NCBI GenBank assembly: GCA_028538565.1 | Contig: JAPQWN010000011.1 | Coordinates: forward strand, 52,860,199-52,924,198 | DNA from: Umbellularia californica | Taxonomy: Eukaryota > Streptophyta > Magnoliopsida > Laurales > Lauraceae | Length of the DNA: 64,000 nt | Reading direction: 5' to 3' | Translations under genes and position numbers: made by a program | The notes under the pieces: model-generated | What the model saw: the letters and a program-made list of their open reading frames with translations, nothing else | Databases searched by the model: none | What the model was told of the DNA's origin: nothing | Shown: positions 52,671 through 62,158 of the stretch, in pieces | How positions within the stretch are numbered: position 1 is the stretch's first letter | Layout of the letters: the number at the start of each line of letters is the position of its first letter

Positions 52671-55040
52671 GGCCTTGGACCTCATTGACCAACCTATCCT
52701 TTTTAGTTAAATCTTTTTGTTGGTCATGATGTTGCTTTTGCATTTTATACTTACTTAGTTACATTTATTAAAATGCAATGTTTATTTGTAATCAATTGTT
52801 TTTGTCTTCATGTACCTTTCTAGTTAAATATCATGGTTTTCAAAATCATTTGATTATAATTTCATCATTATAGATTTGCTTTTTGCTCTCATTTAGTTAT
52901 ATCTTTTGCAATGCATTTCTATATATGATCAATTGATTATGATTTCAAAAGCTTTTATAGCTAGATTTTTTATAATCGATTGATATTTTCAAATTCATTT
53001 GTTTGATTGTCTTAGTTAAATTATTTTGAAAAACAAATGATTTAGATTTTCCATGGATTCTTTCTTATGGAAAGTTATTGTTTTGAAAAATCAACTTGTA
53101 TGTGTTTCAAATAAGTTATATCTTTTACAATGCAAGTTGAAAAATAATTTAAGCCTCATTACTACATTCTTGATGAAAAATGAGGATTGAAGATTGATTT
53201 TCATTCTATGCTTACTAAGAAGATTGATTTTCATTCTATGCTTACTAAGTTAGTATTTTGATATGAAAATTCAATTCCTTGATTTACTTGAGTTTCAATT
53301 GGTTAGATCTTTATAGTTATATTCTTCAAGATTGAATGTGTTTTTGATAAATGCATTTTTCCAATTGATATCAAGTTTGAAAAGTTTTTAAGTCAATTTG
53401 TATGAGTTTTTGTAGTTATCCTTAATTACAAATTGAAATTTGATATTAATTCACTTCATAGTTTTCTTAATCACTTGATCATGATTTTATGTTTCATTGT
53501 TGGATTTTGATTGTTGAAGTGAATTAAAGTCCTTTGGAAAATGTTCTAAGCTTTGTTAGTTATATTTATAGTTGCATTTTCCTTTGAGTTTATTTCCTTG
53601 TGTTTATGATTGTATCTTTTAGAAGGAAATAGTTGTTACATGCTATTTGCATCATTGCTCATTTGGTTTCATTCTTTTTATGCAAATGTCATATAGTTCT
53701 ATGTATGGTTGTGCTCTTTAGTTACATTAATAGATATCATACTAGATCTTTCAAATCCATCCTCTATGCTTTCTAGTAATTTTTTTTTAAATGGATGGTT
53801 ATGATGTTGATTCATGTGTATTTTCCTTGTGATGTCATTCTTATACATGTTTCAACTTCATAGTAGTGTTTAATCATATGAACCTCTTTGAAATCCATTC
53901 CTTGTATTTCATAGTTATATCTTTTGTTTGATGGATTTCTTAGTTGTTGAATTCATATGATTTGACACATTTGTAAATTGCATCCTCTACCGAGTTATAT
54001 ATATTTCTAAATGCAATTTCTCATGTTCATCAATATGCTCATTAGTTATATTATTCTAAGTGATGAATATCATTTTATGATGCTTGTTGGAATTTTGTGT
54101 TCGTCACATGCTTGCTCTTAATCATGTTTCATATTCAATTGGTAATCAATTGGTATCATTTTCAATTAGTATCAATATCCAATTGGTATCATATCTTGAG
54201 TTTGTGATAGACCTTGTGTACATTGGATTGAACTTGATAGTAATATGTTTCTGTTCCATGTCACATTCCATTAGCATCATAATGTTCATGTTTGCCTCCT
54301 CTCTTGCACTTATAGGTAAATCACATAACCACCATGTTTATGTTTTCATAATTTTGGTTGGTTAATTGTGAGGTTGGCTTCATGATTGAACTTCATTTCA
54401 TTCATCTTGTGTATGATAGTTATATTTAATGAATGTATGAAATGATCTCAAAACTTTCATAGCATATGATTTTCATAATTATATTGATTGATGCTATGTT
54501 TAATAAACCCCATCTCATCATGGATAACTCTAATTTGGATGAACCCTAATAGGTATATTCCTTAACTCCATTTTAGAGTGATTGAGTTAATACTCTTATC
54601 TTTGAATTTCAATTGGTATAATTGCTTTATATATATTTCAATTGGTATCCATGATAGATTATCCTTTTGACCTTGCTCTTTAATTATCCTATAGCTTTTC
54701 CGTCAATTGGTATTTTTATAATGGTAATTTGATCATATTGAGCTTTATTTCTTTTTGTATCTAATCCTTCTCTTGAAGTTAACCCTCAATTGGTTAAACC
54801 ATCTTCTTCTTGAACCAAATTGTTAAATCTTTGTCAAAGTTTGACAAAAGGAGATAATGGATTGAGGGGGAGTAAATCTTCATAGGAAGTATTAGTTATG
54901 ATCAAATTCACTCTTATATTGGCTCTATACCCTTATAGACAACACCCATACATGAAAACCTGTTATGTATTTCATTTTCGAATTCTTTTGTTAACAGGTG
55001 CTACTAAAAGGTATTTTCCTTATTTCATGTGTGTAGGTAC
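52671..55040 (+). other. Copia-1 internal non-coding region with motif arrays
   Basis: About 2.4 kb of AT-rich DNA without a supported gene. Two patterns recur: TTAGTTATATCTTTT-like blocks every 50-120 bp from about 52750 to 54050, and CAATTGGTATC-like blocks (54136-54192, 54606-54650, 54708) that match the first bases of the element's own primer site. The frame at 54084-54365 is a translation of these repeats. The extra ORF of Copia-2 is absent. Confidence 0.7.
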
Positions 55041-55450
55041 CTTTGCAATTTAATGTCAAAGGGGGAGAATATTCTAGATGTCAAAGAGGGAGAATATAGC
55101 TAAGGGAAGAGATGTGCAATTCAATGTCAAAGGGGGAGAGACATTGTATTATCCTCCAAAGAGGGAGTGAATGCATATCTTGCCAAAACCCAAGAGTGCA
55201 TGGTCAAAGGGGGAGAGATGAAAGAAGTAGAAGATGCTTGGCCAAAGAAAGGAAGATGAAGAGAAAGCTTGAGGATGATCAAGCTCCAAGCACCAAGGAG
55301 AATGAAGGAAAAGACAAAGGGCCCAAGCCAAGTGAAGAAGCATCCAAGAAGATTTCAAGCCTTGTCCAGCTAAGGAGGAGCTGAAGACTTTGTGTGGAGA
55401 TTCAGTATTGAGTAAGAGAAGGTTTGCCATCAAATTGCAAAGGGGGAGAT
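54864..55450 (+). promoter_or_regulatory. Copia-1 polypurine tract and upstream PPT-like repeats
   Basis: The functional tract GCAAAGGGGGAGAT lies at 55437-55450, directly before the 3-prime LTR. Similar tracts of the form GTCAAAGGGGGAGA occur near 55055, 55127 and 55203, with variants near 54864, 55080 and 55156. The series is a recognised Sirevirus trait. The frame at 55112-55384 overlapping them is not called as a gene. Confidence 0.75.
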
Positions 55451-57441
55451 TGTTAAGGATTTTGTATCTTGCAATTTGATGGATACACTATTCATTTTAT
55501 TCATCTTTTGAATTCACACACATGCATTGTTTTAGAAAAACTTGAAATCTTGATTTATACATGCATTGTTCTAAATCTTGTAAACCTTATGATTTATGCA
55601 TGTTTTGGTTTTAAGCATGGATGCATTTAAATTTGAAAAAGAATTTTGATAAATCAAGCTAGCCATTGATTTTAAAGTTTCAAATCATATTTGGCTTTTT
55701 ATGATTCATGATTTTAAAGCACTCGGATTGGTTTAAATCATGTTTCCATGCTTGGTTTAATGGCCCAAAAATCCCCTCTTGAAAATACTTTGAAATATGC
55801 AAAAATTGGGATTTTTGTCTTAGGCTGTCGGTCAACCGACAAGCTAGGTGTCGGCTAACCGACAGGTGAGCCGAGGTCAACCGATGGATCTGTCGGTCCG
55901 AATTCCAGAGAGCTAAAATTTCAAATCTTCTCTGTCGGTCAGCATGTCGGTCATGGATCGGTTAACCGACCTTGCTTCTGAAACTGACCGAAGCTCTCTC
56001 GGTTAGAAAACCAGAGAGGTGTTTTCTGACCTAGTTTACACTGTCGGTTAGGGTGTCGGTCAAGTCTCGGTTAACCGAACATGTCGGCTAACCGAAACAT
56101 GCTTTATGGTCAGCAAATTTTTGAAAATATGACCGTTGGCTTGTGACCGTTGGGGTGTCGGTTAACCGACCCCTGGATGTCGGCTGACCGACAGGTAGCC
56201 GTTGAGCAACTTTTTCTATAAAAAGAAGCTCATTCCTTAGCCCCAAGTGATGATCTTTGGAGCCCTTCTTGAGGTATTTTGAGGGAAAAGAAAGGGGATC
56301 AAGCTAAGGAAGGCTAAGGGTCATTAAGGAAATCTAAAGCTTGGATTAATGAAGTTAAACCACCAAGTAAGCTTTGCCTTTTTATAATCATTGTTTTATG
56401 CTTTGTTTAATCTTTGGTAAATGATTTTAGCATATAAACTATGATGTGTTGAATCCTCTACTTCTTTAATCTTTGATTTAAGTCATTGGATTCTTCACCT
56501 TGATTTCTAAACAAGTTTGTTTTAATACTTTATAAAACATGTTTTGTCAAAACCTTTGATTTATTTTATAAACATGTTTCATTAACTTGTTTGAATCATC
56601 TTTGTTGTTTTCATTCATTTGAACTTTAGTTAAATTAGTTTGTTTTTGAAAACAACATTGAATATGCATCACATGTTTAGACATAATTAATTTCATACAA
56701 CTTGTGAGCTTTTGATTTCATATCTTCAACAAGTTTGTATTTGGTACATGTGATTTGCATATTACTTCAATCAAATATTTTTATGTGTATTAAACTTTTA
56801 ATTGCTTCAAGCATAAATTGATTAAGCTTTATTTTAATACTTGATTGAAGTTTCCACACACACATCATGAGCATTCATCTTTGCATTTTTATAGTGTGTT
56901 GTGTGAGTTGATTTACACTTTCTTATCCGCCTAATTTAGAGGCAATTATATTGAGCTTAAATTGTATCTCTTAGAGTGTTTTGTGAAGACACCTTCTTTA
57001 GAGAAAATCTTTTATTGTAAAGGTTATTGCTTAGCCTAAGAAAAGCATTGTGTAAAGGTTATTGCTTAGCCTATAAAAGCACATTGTAAGGTTATTGCTT
57101 AGCCTAGAAAAGCATAGTGTTTAAGGTTATTGCTTAGCCTAGAAAAGCATAGTGTTTAAGGTTATTGCTTAGCCTATTAAAAAGCATAAATAGTGGAAAT
57201 CCGGTGGGGTGTGAGAACACAAGCCGGTAGTGGATGTAGGCATTGAGGCCGAACCACTATAAATGATTGTGTTATGGTGAATGCTTATGTGGTGATTGTT
57301 GTTGTTTAGCTTCCGCATTTTATTTGTTAATCATCACAAGTGACTAATTGTTTTAAAGAAGTTTAAAATTGGCATAATTGGTCATTAAGTTGTAGCTCAC
57401 CCTATTCACCCCCCCTCTAGGGTTCAGATCCTGAACTTTCA
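55451..57441 (+). repeat. Copia-1 3-prime LTR (1991 bp)
   Basis: Pairs with 49139-51128; one extra T in the run before CCACACACAC is the only length difference noted. Confidence 0.95.
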
Positions 57442-58642
57442 TTATTGGGGTGAATTCTATCATATAGTTTCAATCTATTCTGAGCCTAATTATGGGAATG
57501 CCCTATCATGATTATGAATAGTAAATATCTCAGAATTCCTATCGGAGTTGTGATAAAAATTCCACATGACTTATTAGTCTACCAAAGGGTCTGTTTGGTT
57601 AACGGTATTTATGATAAGGAATTGGACTTGTTGGGAATTCCTGACATGACGTGATATCTTATCTCCTAGGCATTCCAAATTCTCTATTTGATGTAAATAT
57701 TCAGAATTCCACATAATCCCGATATTCCAAATTCGAAGGGGTAAGAGCATTTGGAATTCTACTTTAGAGGGCAGAAAGTGGAAGTCTCAGAATTCTCACA
57801 AGACAAGAATTTTCACAATTCTTCCAAAGAAGCAGTGACCCCAAGATGGTCACAGAAAAAATCATTAACATGGAAGAAAAAGATGTTCCCTCTTGGTTAG
57901 ATTACAAAGCTCACAGCTGAGAAAGGATCCAAATGTCTTTAAATGACCAAACTTGGAACCCTCTTGATCCCACTTCTTTTATTTATTTATTTTTCTTTTG
58001 TGGTTTGAAAATCTACATCCAAGTATAAGAAATTGAGAAATATGTAGGTGTGTATAGTATAGAGAGATGGAAAAATGAAAACACATTACAACAATAACAA
58101 CAATGGGCCACTCTCATATAAGCAAAGTCAAAATCTTATTACGTGGCATAAATGAAATCATTCAATAAAAAACGCTAACCCCTTGACAATCAAGAAATGA
58201 AGGACACCATCATTATATATCTAAAAGATACTAACTATGATGTTATAGATATAGAGACAGAAATTTAAAAGAGGAAAAAAATTATATCAAACAAACACAA
58301 TACCTATTTTGAAATATCTAATTATCCACCCATTAAAGTCCTACAATCACATGTTTAAGGGCACATTTGTGTAGCCTCATTTCTGCGAAGAATGAAAAAG
58401 AAAAATTATTTTTCCATTCTCATAAAAAGTAACAAAAAGAAAAACTCTTTTATTCTCTTCATTGTGTGAACATCCGAAAACACACTCGTCGATTGAAAAC
58501 AAAATTTCATGCTAGCCTTCAAGCCCACTTTTAGACTCCTTTCAAGGATGAGGCCCATGGCGGAACCCCCATCACCCCTTACATTAGTACTACATTCCTT
58601 CCTCCCCTCTCCATTTCCCTCCTTCTAGCCCTTGTGTCGACC

Positions 58643-59080
58643 TTATTCTTGAGGTGCTACTATCTCGTTATAACTTCCATAAAAATATTCAGGGCTAAAC
58701 TCTAACTCGTCCTCGTAGAGTACGATGTGGCCATGCCACTCCCACATCCGTTCATTGTTCCCACATCCTTGGACTCCAATGCATACATTGTGGCCGGCGA
58801 CCATGACGCCTTGGCCGGAGTTAGCCCGAAGTGACTCGGTGTTGCCCGAGACGATGATGCCGACAATCTCCTCCCTGACCTTCGCCTCTTCTCCAGTAAG
58901 AATGATCAACCGACTGCATTCGCCAATTGAAGGAGAGAGGGATAAGGAGGGGCTAAGGATGGAGGCGATTAGGTCATTGATGGGTTGAGAAGAGATGGTA
59001 TTGAGATCAGGATCATTGAGAATCCTATTCAAAAGACGACTATCAAGCTCAGACAAGTTGAAGCGGTTGTTGGAGTTCAT
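58643..59080 (-). CDS. Unknown 145-residue plant protein, palindrome B right arm (intact)
   Basis: Full-length counterpart of 29414-29851 with the same length and no indel. Residue changes seen include R to L near 14, S to P in the serine stretch, C to S and A to T in the middle, K to R and W to R (NNERMWEW). The TATA-containing promoter region lies at 59210-59220 on the minus strand. Function not recognised. Two of four copies thus remain open, one in each palindrome, on opposite arms. Confidence 0.7.
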   Translation of the reverse strand: MNSNNRFNLSELDSRLLNRILNDPDLNTISSQPINDLIASILSPSLSLSPSIGECSRLIILTGEEAKVREEIVGIIVSGNTESLRANSGQGVMVAGHNVCIGVQGCGNNERMWEWHGHIVLYEDELEFSPEYFYGSYNEIVAPQE

Positions 59081-60015
59081 ATTCTCTTTGTGTTGGATGT
59101 TGTATGAAGGGTTTTACTGATCTTGAAACAGAGCAAAGGAAGAGAAACAATCAGGTGCAAGGTTTGTCTTGGGAGAGAGATGGAGATGATGTTAAAGGTA
59201 ATGTATGCCTTTATATTTGAGAGAGAGATTTCATTTGGTGACTCACAGCCTCAAGTGGCGTAGACTTATATAATTTCCTGCAACTGAGAATCAGTGGGCA
59301 CAGCAAATTCATTTTTTACTTCCTGCGAGAAAAGTCATTTGGACCGTTTTTATAAGAAATGATTCTTGTCATAGCCTAGGATAAGAGTTTCAACTATTTC
59401 TCTTTTCATGCAAGAAAAATTAAAAAACAAAAAACTGAGACATCGCCGTTGCATCATATAGCTGAAAAGTGGCAAGCGAGAAAAATTAAAGTTCCCCATA
59501 GAGGGGGTGTTTAGTGCCTTAAGTCGCTGACGAGAGTGGTAGAACAATTCTAACGACAATGGGAGTTCAATTTAACAGAAAGGAGAGCGATCCTTTTTAT
59601 AATTGTCTAAGAGAAAAAGTTTAAGGAATATAGAATCATTAAAGACAAAATGTGAATCAATGGTTGAATGAAACGTTCTCTTCACCTATGGAACTCTATC
59701 GCTGGTGCGGTTATGGATTCTCAAACCCCGTCATCCGAGTCGCAAGACCTCTCCCTGAAATGCATTGATAGGAAATGCAGTGTGGAAATTTCAATTGAAC
59801 AAAGTAGCCTATTTATTGAAATTTTGTAGCGTATAATGTCGTTCTAGATAAGTAAAAATAATTGAAATTTCAAGCTACAACATAGATTCTAGAAGCTCAT
59901 AAGATTCTAGAAGCTCATACAAGGTGGCAGGAAGATCTTTTCTAGAGCAATAAGAAAATCTGCTACAATATATTTTAAATTTAAGGAAACCTACACTTAA
60001 TCTAAGGTGTTTACC

Positions 60016-61945
60016 GTGCACTGACTCACAAATAAGTGTCCACCTTCATCTTGGCTTCAAAAAGAAACTATGAAATCGTGTTAAGATAACAAAAAAGGAA
60101 AATGGAGGTTACTCTTACTATTTCAAACTTAAAATCCAATTTCCATATCTCTGGGATTGTTTAAACCCTTTTTTTTTTATAGAAAACACCAGCTAGTGAT
60201 ACCTTACTTTGCTCCATTGAAAACTTGTCACAAATATGCATCTGCCTTCATCTATTGGCTTCAAATGGACACATTGAAACGACGTTAAATGAACAAAAAG
60301 GGAAAATGGAGGGAGCTCTTCCTATTTCAAATAGAAAACTTAATGTCCATATCTCCTAAGATTGTCTTATTGATGAAACACCGTTTTTATAAAAAAAACC
60401 AAGCTAGTGGTACTTTCCTATCTAATGTCCATATCTCCCGAGATTGTTTTTATGATAAAACAGCCTTTTATAGAAAAGTGCAGCTAATGATACCTTCCTA
60501 TTTTCCATTGACCACTTGGATGCAAGGCATGTGGTGTGTAGGCATGCCCATAGATTTGTTGTTCAAACACCCTATTTATAGATAAATACAGGTAATGATA
60601 CCTTCCTATGTTCCATTGACAACTAATCACAAATGTGTTTCTACCTTCATCTAATGGCTTCAAAAGGAAAGGACACTTAAAGCAATGCCAAAAGAACGAA
60701 AAAGGAAAATGGAGAGAGCTCTTTCTATTTCAAACATAAGATTTAATGTCCATATCTCCTTGGATTGTTTTATTGATGAAACGCCCTTTATAGAGAAAAG
60801 TCCTACTAATGGTACCTTCCTATGTTCCATTGACAACTTTGTATCCAAGACATGTGGTTTGTAGGCGCCCATAGATTTCTTGTTCATATTTTTTCTCTCC
60901 ATTTACCATTTTTATTTAAAGACTCTGTTGACTGCCGCTAGCTCGCCAAATGTAAATAATATCCTTTTAGTTTGTGATTATTGTGCACTGACTCACAAAT
61001 AATTGTCTACCTTCATCTTGGCTTCAAAAAGAAACTTTGAAACAGTGTTATAAGAACAAACAAGGAAAATGTAGGGAACTCTTCCTCTTTCAAACTTAAA
61101 ATCAAATGTCCATATCTTCGGGATTGTTTTATTGATGAAACTCCCTTTTTTTATTTGTAGAAAACACCAGCTAGTGATACCTTACTATGTTCCATTGAAA
61201 ATTTATCACAAATATGTGTTTGCCTTCATCTGTTGGCTTCAAAAAGACATATTGAAACGATGTTAAATGAACAAAAAGGGAATATGCTGGGAGCTCTTCC
61301 TATTTCAAACAGAAAACTTAATATCCATATTTCCTAAGATTGTTTTATTGATGAAACGCCATTTTCATAAAAAAATAAAGCTAGTGATACCTTCCTATCT
61401 AATGTCCATGTCTCCCGCGATTGTTTTTATGATAAAACACCCTTTATAGAAAAGTGCAGCTAATGATACCTTCCTATGTTCCATTAACCCCTTGGATGCA
61501 AGGCATGTGGTGCGTAGGTGCCCATAAATTTGTTGTTCAAACACCCTATTTATAGAAAAGTATAGGTAATGGGACCTTCCTATGTTCCAATGACAACTAA
61601 TCACAAATGTGTATCTACCTTCATCTAAGGGCTTCAAAAGTAAAGGACACTAAAGCAATGTCAAAAGGAAAAAAAAAAAAAAAGGAAAATGGAGAGAGCT
61701 CTTTCTATTTCAAACATAAGATTTAATGTCCATATCCCCTAGGATTGTTTTCTTGATAAAACACTTTTTTTTGGAGAAAAGTCCAACTAATGGTACCTTC
61801 CTATGTCCCATTGACAACTTTGTATCCAAGACATGTGGTGTGTAGGCGCCCATAGATTTCTTGTTCATTTTTTTTCTCTCCCTTTACCATTTTTATTTTA
61901 AGACTTCGTTGAGTGGTGCTAGCTGGCTAAATGCAAATAATGTCC
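60016..61945. repeat. Tail repeat of palindrome B: two tandem units of about 967 bp
   Basis: Unit 1 starts GTGCACTGACTCACAAATAA at 60016 and unit 2 with the same block at 60983. Each holds three diverged sub-repeats as in 33332-34290. Copy A has a single unit, so the number changed after the segmental duplication. Unit 2 is diverged from unit 1, so the tandem state may be ancestral with loss in A. Frames are fragmentary. Confidence 0.8.
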
Positions 61946-62158
61946 TTGCAAATTGCGATTCTTGTATATTTATTAAGAAGGCCATTATACTAAGCTTTAT
62001 CTAAACTTGATTTTTTCCCATATATATATATATATATATATATAAAGTTTGATGGAAATCAAATTGCGTGGAGTGCTTCTAGATGCACACCATTTCTTTC
62101 TTTCCACACTCCCTTTCTTGCTACACTCGCCATTGAAGTGTGGGGATCTAAGGTTTTT
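61946..62158. repeat. Distal end of the duplicated segment B
   Basis: TA microsatellite at about 62020-62044 followed by the 110 bp stretch shared with 34373-34485. Similarity to copy A ends at about 62158. Confidence 0.75.

Larger units (their letters stand above)
49139..57441 (+). mobile_element. Copia-1: very young non-autonomous copia-type LTR retrotransposon
   Basis: LTRs 49139-51128 (1990 bp) and 55451-57441 (1991 bp), target duplication TTATT at 49134-49138 and 57442-57446, primer site of the tRNA-Met type and polypurine tract. The 4.3 kb interior encodes only a gag-like protein. LTRs differ by 4 substitutions and one single-base indel by eye. It sits in the palindrome B spacer, which is uninterrupted in palindrome A at the same place. 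Repeated polypurine tracts suggest Sirevirus relationship. Confidence 0.95.
46894..59968. repeat. Palindrome B: second copy of the inverted-repeat unit, split by Copia-1
   Basis: Left arm 46894-48968, right arm 57895-59968, spacer 48969-49138 plus 57447-57894 after removing Copia-1 and one TTATT. The arm ends read TTGTAGCTGATTGTCTTATT at the left and are complementary at the right (ending GCTACAA at 59968). The unit lies in the same orientation as palindrome A and extends with the same tail, so the whole block is a duplicated segment. Arms differ from each other more than those of A do in the outer 300 bp. Confidence 0.9.

Noticed and set aside
54084..54365. 93-codon hydrophobic plus-strand frame in Copia-1
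   Set aside because: It arises from AT-rich repeats with CAATTGGTATC blocks; no counterpart in Copia-2 and no start context.
55112..55384. Lysine-rich frame beside the Copia-1 polypurine tracts
   Set aside because: It reads through the GGGGGAG tracts and is explained by their purine richness; no conservation seen.
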